Shown here piece after piece: positions 1 through 8,638 of a DNA stretch of 64,000 nt. The stretch spans positions 62,001-126,000 of the forward strand of contig NZ_JABWCV010000012.1 of assembly GCF_013371085.1 (NCBI RefSeq), read 5' to 3'. How positions within the stretch are numbered: position 1 is the first letter of the stretch; each line of letters begins with the position of its first letter. The notes beneath the pieces were generated by a model. It saw only the letters and a list, made by a program, of their open reading frames with translations, was not told where the DNA came from and ran no database searches. The stretch comes from Vreelandella maris (GTDB taxonomy: Bacteria > Pseudomonadota > Gammaproteobacteria > Pseudomonadales > Halomonadaceae). A program made the position numbers and the translations under genes.

Positions 1-591
1 ACCGCCGCCATCTTTTTTGGCAAGAATATAGGTGGTCACCATCAGCGCAAAGCCAATCAACAGGCCCGGAATGATACCGGCGATAAACAGGCGGCTAATT
101 GAGGTTTCAGTGACGATGCCGTACAGAATCAGCGGGATGGAAGGAGGAATAATGATCCCGATCACCGAGGACACGGTGTTGATCGCGGTAGCATTAGCCG
201 CGGTGTAGCCCTGCTCTTTCATGGAGGGAATCATCATCGCGCCGGTAGCGGCCGTATCGGCCACCGCTGAGCCACTGATGCCACCAAAGAACATCGAACC
301 GGTAATGGCAACCTGCCCTAGCCCACCGCGCATAAAGCCGACCATAGCGCCAGCCAGCTCCATCAAGCGACGAGCGATACCGCCATTGCTCATCACCTCA
401 CCGACTAAAATAAAGAACGGGATGGCGAGCAACGGAAAGCTGTTCACCCCACGAATCGACTGTTCGATCATAATCGACAGCGGAATATCTGAGAGTACCG
501 CCATGACCAGCGCCGCCACGCCTAAACCAAAGGCAATGGGCAGCCCAATAACGATAGAGACCAATAAAATGGCCAGGAAAATCCATAGCAT
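1..591 (-). CDS. dctM: TRAP transporter large permease (DctM), 3' end beyond window
   Basis: This is the N-terminal 197 residues of the large membrane subunit of a tripartite ATP-independent periplasmic (TRAP) transporter, the part that carries substrate and sodium across the inner membrane. The protein begins MLWIFLAILLVSIVIGLPIA and shows hydrophobic helices typical of the DctM family, with the frame open to base 1. Full family length is about 430 residues, so more than half lies outside the window. The ATG lies two bases after the dctQ stop, implying translational coupling in a dctP-dctQ-dctM operon. Confidence 0.9.
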   Translation of the reverse strand, partial: MLWIFLAILLVSIVIGLPIAFGLGVAALVMAVLSDIPLSIMIEQSIRGVNSFPLLAIPFFILVGEVMSNGGIARRLMELAGAMVGFMRGGLGQVAITGSMFFGGISGSAVADTAATGAMMIPSMKEQGYTAANATAINTVSSVIGIIIPPSIPLILYGIVTETSISRLFIAGIIPGLLIGFALMVTTYILAKKDGGG

Positions 592-593
592 GA

Positions 594-1187
594 TTAGCGC
601 TCCCGCTCAGAGTGGCGAATAACGTTAAGGCTGACCCACATCCGCCACACCGCTACCACCGCAATAAAGATGACACACAGCACCAGCGAAAGGCTGATAA
701 AACTCAATGGCACATCCATAATCGCTGAGCGCCCGCTTGAACGCGACAGCACTTGGTAGCCACCCCAAATCATTACCACCATTAAGCCGGTAATAATCAG
801 GTGCTGCAGTAAATAGAGCATGTGCGCCAAGCGCAGCGGCAAGCGCCGCACCAAGGCATCAACGGCAATGTGCTCGTAACGGGAAAACGCCGCGGCGGCC
901 CCGATAAACACCAGCCATATAAACAGCATACGCGCCAGCTCATCCGCCCACGGCAGTGAGTAATTAAACAGCGCTCGCCCTACCACGTTGCAAGAAACGG
1001 ACACAATCAACGCCACTAAAATAGCGCCGATAAGATACTCCATACCTAAGGTAAGCCAGCGAAACAGCGCCGGGCCTTGGCGGGCATCGGTATCGATTTC
1101 CAGAAGCTTGCGGTTGGGGTCGTCTAGATACACCGAAGGATCTTCAATCGGCGTAGGAGAGTTAGGGGGTGTAGAGGAGAGTGACAT
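594..1187 (-). CDS. dctQ: TRAP transporter small permease (DctQ)
   Basis: Small membrane subunit of the TRAP transporter, 197 residues with four predicted membrane helices; it pairs with DctM to dock the substrate-loaded binding protein. The frame extends upstream to 1223, but the ATG at 1187 (MSLSSTPPNS) has a GGAG six bases upstream and is preferred. The N-terminal about 45 residues are hydrophilic and proline-rich before the first helix, longer than in many DctQ proteins. It sits between dctP and dctM. Confidence 0.88.
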   Translation of the reverse strand: MSLSSTPPNSPTPIEDPSVYLDDPNRKLLEIDTDARQGPALFRWLTLGMEYLIGAILVALIVSVSCNVVGRALFNYSLPWADELARMLFIWLVFIGAAAAFSRYEHIAVDALVRRLPLRLAHMLYLLQHLIITGLMVVMIWGGYQVLSRSSGRSAIMDVPLSFISLSLVLCVIFIAVVAVWRMWVSLNVIRHSERER

Positions 1188-1210
1188 AGGAACTCCAGGG
1201 GCACTAACAC

Positions 1211-1237
1211 ATCGGGCAGGCACGTTGCCTGCCCGAT
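1211..1237. other. Hairpin between dctP and dctQ
   Basis: A perfect 12-bp inverted repeat (ATCGGGCAGGCA, three-base loop, then its complement) lies in the 69-bp gap between dctP and dctQ. No T-run follows, so it is not a classical terminator. In periplasmic-binding-protein operons such hairpins commonly protect the upstream message and let the binding protein exceed the membrane subunits; that role is inferred here. Confidence 0.6.
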
Positions 1238-1256
1238 GGCGCGCTAAACGTAAGGT

Positions 1257-2330
1257 TTAGTTGCTGCTCTCTTCAACGATCTTTTGGATGTCGGCGATCA
1301 GGTCTTCACCAATGCGCGGCGCCCACTCTGCATATACAGGCTGAACGGCATCTTGGAAAGCGGCTAACTGCTCGTCGTCCAGGCGGGTAATTTCCATACC
1401 ACGCTCTGCCAACTGATCACGTGACCAGTCATCGTACTCAGCTGACAGCTGGATTTCATAGTCGGCTGACTGACGCGCTGCTTCCAGTACCAGTTCCTGA
1501 TATTCGGGTGCCATGCGCTCCCAAGTACGCTCAGAAAGCATCATGATAAAGGGAGTATAGACGTGGCGTGTTTCGGTGCCATAATCCTGAACTTCATTAA
1601 AGTTCGAGGTGAGGATGGTGCTCCAAGGGTTTTCCTGGCCATCTACCACGCCCTGCTCCATCGCAGAGAAAAGCTCACCAAATGCCATCGGCGTTGGGTT
1701 AGCGCCTAAGGCTTCCCAAATCGCCAGATGCACCGGGTTTTCCATGGTACGAACGCTTAAACCTCGCACATCAAGACCTGCTACGTCGTCAGGACTTGCC
1801 ACCGGGCGAGCACTGTTAGAGAGCTGACGATAGCCATTCTCAGAGAACGCGAGTGCTTTCAGGCCAGTGCCATCAAAAGCGTCCAGCATGCCCTGGGCCA
1901 CATCGCTCTGCATGACGGCTACCGCGGCTTCACGGCTAGGCAGCAGGAACGGCAGGTCAAAAGCAGCAAGCTGTTCAACGTAGCCAGTAGTGGCGGAGCT
2001 AGACGGGTAAGTCATATCCAGCGTACCGGTTTGCAGCATTTCCAGCATTTGAACATCGTCACCTAACTGGCTGTTAGGGAAAACGTTAACCTTAATGCGG
2101 CCGTCGGTACGCTGCTCCAAAATCTCACCAAAATATTGGCTAGACAGGAACTGTGGCGAGCTTTCCGCAAGGCCGATGCCCATACGTAATGTGTGCGAAC
2201 CATGATCGCCGACTACCTCGCCCTCGATCTCAGGCGGATCAGAGAGTTCTGGGCTCTGAGCATGCGCCATACCAAACGTCAGTGTGGTCGCACCGACCAG
2301 AGTTAGCGTGCTGCGCCAAATAGTTGTCAT
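1257..2330 (-). CDS. dctP: TRAP transporter substrate-binding protein (DctP)
   Basis: Periplasmic solute-binding subunit of the TRAP transporter, 357 residues. A signal peptide ends near MAHAQS (about residue 24). The mature part has the DctP fold, including the conserved GLDVRGLSVR segment near residue 185, whose arginine in this family binds the substrate carboxylate, and GVVDGQENPW near residue 235. The ATG is preceded by GGAG at a suitable distance. It is first in the operon and will deliver an organic acid, most likely a C4-dicarboxylate or sugar acid. The upstream gluconate-type operator favours a sugar acid, but the ligand cannot be read from sequence. Confidence 0.9.
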   Translation of the reverse strand: MTTIWRSTLTLVGATTLTFGMAHAQSPELSDPPEIEGEVVGDHGSHTLRMGIGLAESSPQFLSSQYFGEILEQRTDGRIKVNVFPNSQLGDDVQMLEMLQTGTLDMTYPSSSATTGYVEQLAAFDLPFLLPSREAAVAVMQSDVAQGMLDAFDGTGLKALAFSENGYRQLSNSARPVASPDDVAGLDVRGLSVRTMENPVHLAIWEALGANPTPMAFGELFSAMEQGVVDGQENPWSTILTSNFNEVQDYGTETRHVYTPFIMMLSERTWERMAPEYQELVLEAARQSADYEIQLSAEYDDWSRDQLAERGMEITRLDDEQLAAFQDAVQPVYAEWAPRIGEDLIADIQKIVEESSN

Positions 2331-2414
2331 TGCGTGATCTCCAAATATTCGTTGTTGTTAACGGTGAATGGGTAAGAATTGAGTTGTTACTGGCTAATTG
2401 AATGAGCGCCAAAT

Positions 2415-2428
2415 TGTTACCGGTAACA
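2415..2428. promoter_or_regulatory. Palindromic GntR/LacI-type operator upstream of dctP
   Basis: The 14-bp perfect palindrome TGTTACCGGTAACA lies 85 bp upstream of the dctP ATG, between the divergent dctP and ohrR genes. It closely resembles the operator of the LacI-family gluconate repressor GntR of enteric bacteria. The cognate repressor is not in this window. Control of the TRAP operon, rather than ohrR, is inferred from function. Confidence 0.6.
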
Positions 2429-2565
2429 TTAATGATGCGAAGGCTAGCTAGCTGCCAAGTGCGTGTCAAAACAAAACTGCCAACTTACGACCAACGTCTA
2501 GGGATAGCCACTCACCGCTTCGCGCGCTACATTACCCTACATATTTCGGATCGGAACCCATACTT

Positions 2566-3009
2566 GTGCAACCATCTTGTAGCGACTTAGAACTCGATCA
2601 TCAGCTCTGCTTTGCGCTCTACTCAACTTCATTGATGATGACCAAGGTATATAAGCCACTACTTAAAGAGCTTGGCCTTACTTACCCGCAATACTTAGCC
2701 ATGCTGGTCTTATGGCAAAACGATGGCATCACGGTAGGCACCATGAGCAAACGCCTTCTGACGGATCCCGGCTCGCTGACCCCGCTGCTAAAGCGCCTCG
2801 AAGCCGACCAGTTGTTAAATCGCAAACGCAGTCATCAGGATGAACGGGTAGTTGAGCTTTATCTCACCGAGAAAGGCAAAGCCCTTCGCGAGCAGGCAGG
2901 CCATATTCCTAGCTGTGTGGTGCATGCGAGTGAGCAGTCAATCGAAGCGTTGACCACATTAAAAGAAGATCTGGTGCGATTGCGCGATAGCTTGCAAAAA
3001 AGCCAGTAG
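2566..3009 (+). CDS. ohrR: MarR-family organic peroxide sensor OhrR
   Basis: Winged-helix repressor of 147 residues. The N-terminal LDHQLCFALYS segment carries the peroxide-reactive cysteine (Cys15) found in all OhrR proteins; its oxidation by organic hydroperoxides releases DNA. The start is GTG at 2566 and has only a weak ribosome site. It lies directly upstream of ohr on the same strand, with a strong inverted repeat between them. The C-terminal cysteine in SCVV suggests the two-Cys class of OhrR, which is an inference from position. Confidence 0.9.
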   Translation: MQPSCSDLELDHQLCFALYSTSLMMTKVYKPLLKELGLTYPQYLAMLVLWQNDGITVGTMSKRLLTDPGSLTPLLKRLEADQLLNRKRSHQDERVVELYLTEKGKALREQAGHIPSCVVHASEQSIEALTTLKEDLVRLRDSLQKSQ

Positions 3010-3048
3010 CTTTTGCTGAGTAGCGAAGGGCACAAAAATAGTCGTCAA

Positions 3049-3070
3049 TTTATATTGCGCGCAAAATAAA
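3049..3070. promoter_or_regulatory. Inverted repeat, candidate OhrR operator
   Basis: A 22-bp palindrome with one mismatched pair is built around the perfect core TTGCGCGCAA (3055-3064) with TTTAT and ATAAA outer arms. It lies between ohrR and ohr, 59 bp upstream of the ohr ATG, where OhrR would repress ohr. It is GC-centred and so differs from the AT-rich OhrR sites of Xanthomonas; binding is inferred. Confidence 0.55.
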
Positions 3071-3128
3071 GCTGCGCTAAATTAAAAGCGTAGGTTGATA
3101 ATTAATAAACGCTGACAGGAAATTCGTA

Positions 3129-3563
3129 ATGACGACCACCACTATCGAGAAAGTTGTATATCGCGCCCATGCTACCGCTACGGGTGGCCGTGAAGGCCAT
3201 GCCAAATCATCCGACGGCGCATTGGACGTAAAACTCAGCACACCGAAAGAGTTGGGCGGCGCTGGCGGTGACGGCACCAACCCCGAGCAGCTCTTCGCAG
3301 CTGGCTACTCGGCCTGTTTTTTAGGTGCGCTAAAGCACGTGGCGAGCCAGGAAAAAGTAAGGCTGCCCCAAGAGACGAAAATTGATGGGCATGTCGGTAT
3401 CGGCGCTATCCCAACCGGCTTTGGCATTGAAGTTGAGCTAAAAATTAACCTCCCAGGCCTAGAGCAGGACGTCGCTCAGCAGTTGGTCGATAAAGCCCAC
3501 ATCGTGTGCCCTTACTCAAACGCCACCCGTGGCAATATTAACGTCACTCTGACGTTGGTCTAA
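3129..3563 (+). CDS. ohr: Organic hydroperoxide resistance protein Ohr
   Basis: Thiol peroxidase of the OsmC/Ohr family, 144 residues, that reduces organic hydroperoxides in the cytoplasm using lipoylated partners. Both catalytic cysteines are present, in [10 protein letters not shown] (about residue 61) and [13 protein letters not shown] (about residue 126), with the glutamate and arginine surroundings typical of Ohr. The start follows AGGA in GACAGGAAATTCGT. It pairs with the upstream ohrR as a self-contained peroxide response. Confidence 0.95.
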   Translation: MTTTTIEKVVYRAHATATGGREGHAKSSDGALDVKLSTPKELGGAGGDGTNPEQLFAAGYSACFLGALKHVASQEKVRLPQETKIDGHVGIGAIPTGFGIEVELKINLPGLEQDVAQQLVDKAHIVCPYSNATRGNINVTLTLV

Positions 3564-3586
3564 GCGTCGTTACTTCGTTTAAGTCA

Positions 3587-4279
3587 TCATGTTAGTGCCC
3601 ACGCCACCGCTCTCTGCACATGCAGAGCGGTGGTGTCATAAAGCGGCACCGCAGTATCTTGCTGGCTGACGAGCATGGCGATTTCAGTACAGCCTAGAAT
3701 CACCGCCTGAGCGCCTTGCGCATAAAGTGAATCGATAATGGCTAGATAGCGTTGGCGGGAGACATCTTCTATACGGCCTTGGCAGAGCTCATCAAAGATC
3801 ACCTGATGAATAGTGTCGCGCTCAGATTGCTCCGGCACCACGACCTTGATGCCGAACTGCTCTTCTAACCGGCCAATATAAAAGTCCTGCTCCATGGTAA
3901 AGCGGGTGCCTAATAGGCCCACCCGATTAATCCCGTCGGCTTGTAGCTGTAAAGCAGTGGCATCGGCAATATGCAGCAGAGGAATGGTAATCGCCTGTTC
4001 AATCGCGGGCGCCACTTTGTGCATGGTATTCGTGGCAATCAGTAAACAGTCAGCACCTGCGCGTTCGACTCCTTGAGCAGCGCTGGCGAGCAGCTCGCCT
4101 GCCGCGTCCCAATCGCCCCGCTGCTGCATGGCTTCTATCTCTGCAAAATCGACACTGACCATTACGATCCTGGCCGAATGAAAGCCGCCTAGTGCCGCTT
4201 TAACGCCTTCATTTAAGGCCCGGTAATAGCTTTGGCTCGACTCCCAGCTCATGCCGCCCAGTACACCAATGACACGCAT
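3587..4279 (-). CDS. ygeA: Aspartate/glutamate racemase family protein (YgeA-like)
   Basis: Amino-acid racemase of the Asp/Glu superfamily, 230 residues. Two-base racemases use two cysteines. Here the first position is Thr83 (IATNTMHKV) and the second is Cys197 (ILGCTEI). This matches the Thr/Cys arrangement I recall for E. coli YgeA, which prefers L-Asp and L-Glu. The N-terminal GVLGGMSWESS motif is also characteristic. Monocistronic by position; it converges with ohr. Confidence 0.85.
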   Translation of the reverse strand: MRVIGVLGGMSWESSQSYYRALNEGVKAALGGFHSARIVMVSVDFAEIEAMQQRGDWDAAGELLASAAQGVERAGADCLLIATNTMHKVAPAIEQAITIPLLHIADATALQLQADGINRVGLLGTRFTMEQDFYIGRLEEQFGIKVVVPEQSERDTIHQVIFDELCQGRIEDVSRQRYLAIIDSLYAQGAQAVILGCTEIAMLVSQQDTAVPLYDTTALHVQRAVAWALT

Positions 4280-4442
4280 CCACCACCCCCAGAGAACTTG
4301 AACTGTTTTATTAACAGGCTAACCACCAGCCTACCCTTGTAGCGGCTTTTCATCACCCCCATAACCTTAGAATAGTCGCACAGAGAAGATGATCATTCCT
4401 GTACCCAGCAGTTACCGATAACCGGTTAATAGCGAGGAAATA

Positions 4443-5312
4443 ATGAGCGATAACACCTATACCCCACCGAGCGTTTGGAAATGGGAACCTGGCAATGGCG
4501 GTAAATTTGCCAATATCAATCGCCCCATTGCGGGCTCCACCCATGACAAAGCACTGCCGGTAGGTAAACACCCGCTGCAACTCTACTCCTTAGCGACCCC
4601 CAACGGTGTCAAAGTCACCGTCATGCTTGAAGAGCTGTTAGAAAAAGGTGTGACTGGTGCCGAGTATGACGCTTATCTGATTCAAATTGGCGAAGGCGAC
4701 CAGTTCAGCAGTGGTTTTGTCGAGGTGAATCCCAACTCTAAAATCCCCGCGCTGATGGATCACTCCACCCAACCGCCCCAGCGGGTGTTTGAGTCTGGTG
4801 CCATCCTGCTTTATCTGGCTGAAAAATTTGATGCTTTCCTACCCAGCGATCCGGCGAAGCGCACCGAGTGCCTCTCCTGGCTATTCTGGCAAATGGGCAG
4901 TGCTCCAATGCTGGGTGGCGGTTTTGGCCATTTCTATGCCTACGCACCTGAAAAGTATCAGTACCCGATTGACCGCTACACCATGGAAGTGAAACGCCAG
5001 TTGGATGTGCTGGATCGCCACTTGGCGGAAAACCGCTTTATGGCAGGCGATGAGTACACCATTGCCGATATGGCGATTCACCCCTGGTACGGCGCGCTGG
5101 TAAAAAACCGCGTTTACGAAGCGGCGGAGTTTTTGGAGGCGCACACTTACAAAAACGTTCTACGCTGGACCGAAGAGATCGATGAGCGCCCCGCCGTTAA
5201 ACGTGGCCGCATGGTCAACCGCACCTGGGGCGAACCTCACGAGCAGTTGCATGAGCGCCATGACGCCAGCGATTTCGAGCTTCGCACTCAAGACAAACTT
5301 GACGACCAGTAA
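4443..5312 (+). CDS. yghU: Glutathione-dependent disulfide-bond oxidoreductase, YghU-like GST
   Basis: Nu-class glutathione transferase fold, 289 residues, about the E. coli YghU length. The long N-terminal extension (PPSVWKWEPGNGGKFANINR), the TPNGVKVTVMLEE stretch of the thioredoxin-like domain and PNSKIPALMD are hallmarks of YghU/YfcG enzymes, which reduce disulfides with two bound glutathiones. The helical C-terminal domain follows from about residue 135. GAGGAAATA precedes the ATG. A terminator shared with the convergent receptor gene follows. Confidence 0.9.
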   Translation: MSDNTYTPPSVWKWEPGNGGKFANINRPIAGSTHDKALPVGKHPLQLYSLATPNGVKVTVMLEELLEKGVTGAEYDAYLIQIGEGDQFSSGFVEVNPNSKIPALMDHSTQPPQRVFESGAILLYLAEKFDAFLPSDPAKRTECLSWLFWQMGSAPMLGGGFGHFYAYAPEKYQYPIDRYTMEVKRQLDVLDRHLAENRFMAGDEYTIADMAIHPWYGALVKNRVYEAAEFLEAHTYKNVLRWTEEIDERPAVKRGRMVNRTWGEPHEQLHERHDASDFELRTQDKLDDQ

Positions 5313-5340
5313 CTAACCGCTAAACACATAGCAACTAAAA

Positions 5341-5376
5341 GGGCCTACGCGTGTTGACTCAGCGTAGGCCCTTTTT
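5341..5376. terminator. Bidirectional rho-independent terminator
   Basis: A 10-bp perfect stem (GGGCCTACGC and complement), an 11-base loop and a run of five T on the plus strand, with AAAA on the opposite flank. It sits between the convergent yghU-like and TonB-receptor genes and can serve both. Confidence 0.85.
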
Positions 5377-5415
5377 AACGACTGTCTATCGGCTAAACCA
5401 CTCTTGCTGCCAGAC

Positions 5416-7527
5416 TTAGAACTGATAACGCACGTTAGCCGTTACATTTCGGCGTGCGCCGTAACCGCAGTCTCCCCCCTCATAACGGCACCAGGAAATA
5501 GTTTCATCGTCGGTGAGGTTTTTAACATCCACTGAGAAATCCCACTCATCAATCGTATAGCCCACCATAGCGTCATAAAGGGTGCTTGAGGGCACCACGG
5601 GCGAACCACCAAAGCCAACATTATCGCCAACGTAACGTACCCCGGCCCCAACACGCCAATGGTTACCTACATAGAGCCGGTTCCACCAAGAGGCCTGCTC
5701 TTCCGCTACCGCCGACAGGCGCTCGCCGGTACTGTCGTCAGTGGCATTCATATTGGTGTAAGCCAACTGCGTTTCAAAGTTCTGCCAGCGCTTGTTAACT
5801 TGAAGCTCCCAACCGTCTACCACCGCGCCTGTTTGCTCAACACCGCCTGGCGTTACACCATCACTAACGCGATTCTGCTGAGTGATATCAAAATAAGCGG
5901 CGCTGATCGCTAAAGACTGATCGGGAGAGAGGTATTTTACCCCTGCTTCCTGCTGATCGCCCGTAGTGGGATCCAGTGCGTTGGCCTCAGCAGTACCGTC
6001 GGTTCCCAGATTCATGGTGAAGGCTTCGGAGTAGCTGACATACGGCGAGACGCCATTATCGAAGCGATACATCAACCCTAAACGCCCAGTTGTGGCTTCT
6101 TGGTCGCTTACGGTATCCGGGCCAGAAAGCGCTAGCGTACGATTTTCAGCCCAATCGTGACGTAGGCCGGCCGACACCACCACCGGTCCCAGCTCAATGT
6201 GATCCGCTACGTATAAACCCACCTGCTCGATCTCATTATCCGGTCGATCCTGAGGATCCAGCGCCTCTAGCTGTAAATTACCGTACTGCGGATTGTAGAT
6301 ATCGATAGTGCCGCCCAGCCCCGCCCCTGAGAAGTAGTTATCCTGCTCCCAGCGTGCATCCTGGCGATCCATCCCGACTACCAACGTATGCTTTGTCGCC
6401 CCTAGTTCAAACTCACCTTCCATTCGTGCATCAAGGTTCAGAATTTGAGTCGCTGCGTCAGCGGTAAAAATAGTACGTGACACTTCACCGTTGGCGTCTG
6501 GCACGCTGGGAATATCCACCCAGTGCTCGCGCGTTTCGGTACTGGAGTCGGTATAGCGGGCAGTGGCCGAAAAGGCCCAGTTATTAGTTAACTGGTGGTC
6601 AAAAAACAGCGTGGTTTCGGTTTTTTCGCGATCGTAACGATCCCAGCCCGGCTCTCCCACAAATCGCTCAGAGCCAATAAAGCCCTGGGAACCGGGTTCG
6701 AGCGTACCCGCCTGCGGTAAGAACTGCGCTGACACTTGGCCGGTGTTTTCCTGGCGGTTAATTAACAGCGTCATACTGGTGTCGTCACTTGGCCGCCAGG
6801 TAAACGACGGCGCCAGCAGGTAGCCATCATCCTCCACATGATCTACCTGGGTATCGCTATCCCGCTGCAATGCCACCAAACGATACAGAAATTTGCCTTC
6901 TTCATCCGCAGAGCCCGTCACATCTACCGCCAGCTGTTTGCGGTTGTGTGAGCCAACCTGCGCCCATACCTCGCCGCTGCGCTCTTCCTCAGGCAGCTTG
7001 GAAACGCCGTTGATAACACCCCCTAAATCGGCTTGCCCGTATAGCATTGAAGAGGGGCCGCGTAGCACCTCGACTCTCTCCAACGCATACACATTGCTGC
7101 GGACACTGTTGTACGAACCGTAAATTTGGCGCAAACCATCCAGGTAGCGGCCAGCGTTCAAGCCGCGCACTGTGGCGCTGTCGATACGGGTATCAAAGCC
7201 ATAGTTGCCCGCATTGACACCGGGCGTATAGAGCAGTGCCTCTTGAATATTTTGCGCCCCGCTGTCCTGAATGAACTCCTCATCAATCACTGACATGGAA
7301 AAGGGTTGCTCACTTATTGGCACGTTCATTTTGCCAACCTTTGGCACTTCTTCCATTTCGATGTAGCCAAATTGGCCAGCAGATTCTGCGGTTACTTCGA
7401 CCGTGTCCAGCTTAACGGCCGATGAGCTTAATTCTTCTTGGGCGAGCGCATAAGTCGAAGCCCCGCATAAAGAAGCGAGCGCGATGGCGCTGGCTAGCTT
7501 GCGCAAACGAAAGTGTGGAGTGTACAT
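5416..7527 (-). CDS. TonB-dependent siderophore receptor
   Basis: Outer-membrane receptor of 703 residues in the FhuA-like siderophore group. A signal peptide runs MYTPHFRLRKLAS through TYALAQ. The plug domain has VPISEQPFSMSVID and the canonical VEVLRGPSSMLYGQADLGGVIN. The 22-strand barrel ends with the aromatic terminus VTANVRYQF used by the outer-membrane assembly machine. The frame extends to 7626 but the ATG at 7527 is the sensible start, since the signal peptide follows it. A Fur-box-like sequence lies just upstream, so iron repression is expected. The substrate cannot be named; ferrichrome or another hydroxamate is plausible. No siderophore synthesis genes are nearby. Confidence 0.9.
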   Translation of the reverse strand: MYTPHFRLRKLASAIALASLCGASTYALAQEELSSSAVKLDTVEVTAESAGQFGYIEMEEVPKVGKMNVPISEQPFSMSVIDEEFIQDSGAQNIQEALLYTPGVNAGNYGFDTRIDSATVRGLNAGRYLDGLRQIYGSYNSVRSNVYALERVEVLRGPSSMLYGQADLGGVINGVSKLPEEERSGEVWAQVGSHNRKQLAVDVTGSADEEGKFLYRLVALQRDSDTQVDHVEDDGYLLAPSFTWRPSDDTSMTLLINRQENTGQVSAQFLPQAGTLEPGSQGFIGSERFVGEPGWDRYDREKTETTLFFDHQLTNNWAFSATARYTDSSTETREHWVDIPSVPDANGEVSRTIFTADAATQILNLDARMEGEFELGATKHTLVVGMDRQDARWEQDNYFSGAGLGGTIDIYNPQYGNLQLEALDPQDRPDNEIEQVGLYVADHIELGPVVVSAGLRHDWAENRTLALSGPDTVSDQEATTGRLGLMYRFDNGVSPYVSYSEAFTMNLGTDGTAEANALDPTTGDQQEAGVKYLSPDQSLAISAAYFDITQQNRVSDGVTPGGVEQTGAVVDGWELQVNKRWQNFETQLAYTNMNATDDSTGERLSAVAEEQASWWNRLYVGNHWRVGAGVRYVGDNVGFGGSPVVPSSTLYDAMVGYTIDEWDFSVDVKNLTDDETISWCRYEGGDCGYGARRNVTANVRYQF

Positions 7528-7561
7528 AATGATCCCGGAGCAAATTATAATGCTGTTATTA

Positions 7562-7596
7562 ACACGAATATTAATGATAGTGATTTTTATTCGTGT
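7562..7596. promoter_or_regulatory. Fur-box-like site inside a perfect inverted repeat
   Basis: Bases 7570-7588 match 13 of 19 positions of the classical Fur consensus (GATAATGATAATCATTATC). The site is embedded exactly between two 9-bp perfect inverted arms, ACACGAATA (7562-7570) and TATTCGTGT (7588-7596). It lies 35-70 bp upstream of the receptor ATG, where Fur would block transcription under iron-replete conditions. Confidence 0.6.
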
Positions 7597-7657
7597 AAAT
7601 ATAAGGATCTCATCACGGTGTGTCAACTAACCGCTTCCCCCGCGGGCTTACTAAGAC

Positions 7658-8179
7658 TTATGAGGGGCCACGAACGCCCTCTAAACTTGATTGGCCGCTC
7701 TCTGCCTGGTTTTTGACAATACTTAACGAGCCATCTGTTTCTAGCACGACGGCTTCTACTGCGGATACATCACTAAGGCCACTGCTACGAATGGCAGAAA
7801 GTACCTCGTCTTGCGTTACCCGCGCTTTTCGCAATGACGTTAAAAGAAATTCACCTTGGTAAAGCAGCATCAGCGGCTCGCCAGTCACTAATCGGCGTAC
7901 CCAGCGAAACCGCACACTGGTCCAGGTGATTATAAATTGAAGTGAAATTAGTAGCGCTAAGGCAACCGCTCCATCCGCCAAAGCCACATCTTTAGATAGC
8001 AGCACGGTTGCCAGCGTGGAACCCAGCGCTACCGTAACAATTAAGTCGAAGGCATTCATTTTTGAAAGCGTACGGTTGCCCGATAGGCGCAGGAAGAGGA
8101 TTAGCGTTGCATACGCCAATAGTCCGATAATCAAAATACGAAACAAACTGCTCCAGCCATTAAAAAATACCAGTTCCAT
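7658..8179 (-). CDS. DUF421 (YetF-type) membrane protein
   Basis: Membrane protein of 173 residues with two or three N-terminal helices followed by the DUF421 cytoplasmic domain (VRFRWVRRLVTGEPLMLLYQGEF, then LRKARVTQDEVLSAIRSSG). The family is widespread and its function is poorly defined. ATG 8179 with AAGGAG upstream is chosen over the in-frame start at 8224. The C-terminus (VKNQAESGQSSLEGVRGPS) is short and polar. Transcribed toward the TonB receptor with 130 bp between them, so it is probably independent. Confidence 0.8.
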   Translation of the reverse strand: MELVFFNGWSSLFRILIIGLLAYATLILFLRLSGNRTLSKMNAFDLIVTVALGSTLATVLLSKDVALADGAVALALLISLQFIITWTSVRFRWVRRLVTGEPLMLLYQGEFLLTSLRKARVTQDEVLSAIRSSGLSDVSAVEAVVLETDGSLSIVKNQAESGQSSLEGVRGPS

Positions 8180-8276
8180 ATGCGTGTTCTCCTTAGGCAT
8201 CAAGCGATATGCAAATAGCTGCACACCTCTGCCCAGGCTAGCACTCCTGAGCTAGTTGTATACGCAAGGAAAATAT

Positions 8277-8597
8277 TTAGTGCTGGCTCTCCCACCACTT
8301 GGCGTAGGAACTGTTATGGGGCGCAAGGCCGCCTTCATCGGGGGCATCATCATCCCACCACACTGGGCCACGCTCCCCAAGCGCTTCTTTAGCAGCTTGA
8401 ACCGCGTCACGGGCTTGGCGAAGCGCATCGTCATCTTCTTGCTGTTGGGCCGTTCTAACGGCCCGGCGGGATTTCATCAACTCTTTGATATGGTTGCGTT
8501 TTTGGTCTTCACCTAAGCGCGGATCAGTACAGCGCCAGAGTCGATTTTTGGCAATAAAATAGCGCCCATCGGGGGTGTGGGGGTATTGCTTGGCCAT
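8277..8597 (-). CDS. Conserved small hydrophilic protein, unknown function
   Basis: 106 residues, charged, no membrane segment. It starts MAKQYPHTPDGRYFIAKNRL after a strong GGGAGGAGAG ribosome site. A central predicted helix rich in Arg, Gln and Ala (about 40-75) is followed by an acidic, tryptophan-rich tail (VWWDDDAPDEGG). Similar short proteins occur in pseudomonads and relatives under uninformative names; I do not recognise a function. Confidence 0.7.
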   Translation of the reverse strand: MAKQYPHTPDGRYFIAKNRLWRCTDPRLGEDQKRNHIKELMKSRRAVRTAQQQEDDDALRQARDAVQAAKEALGERGPVWWDDDAPDEGGLAPHNSSYAKWWESQH

Positions 8598-8638
8598 GAA
8601 TACTCTCCTCCCGAAAGACGCTCAAACCTTTAAGCAGT

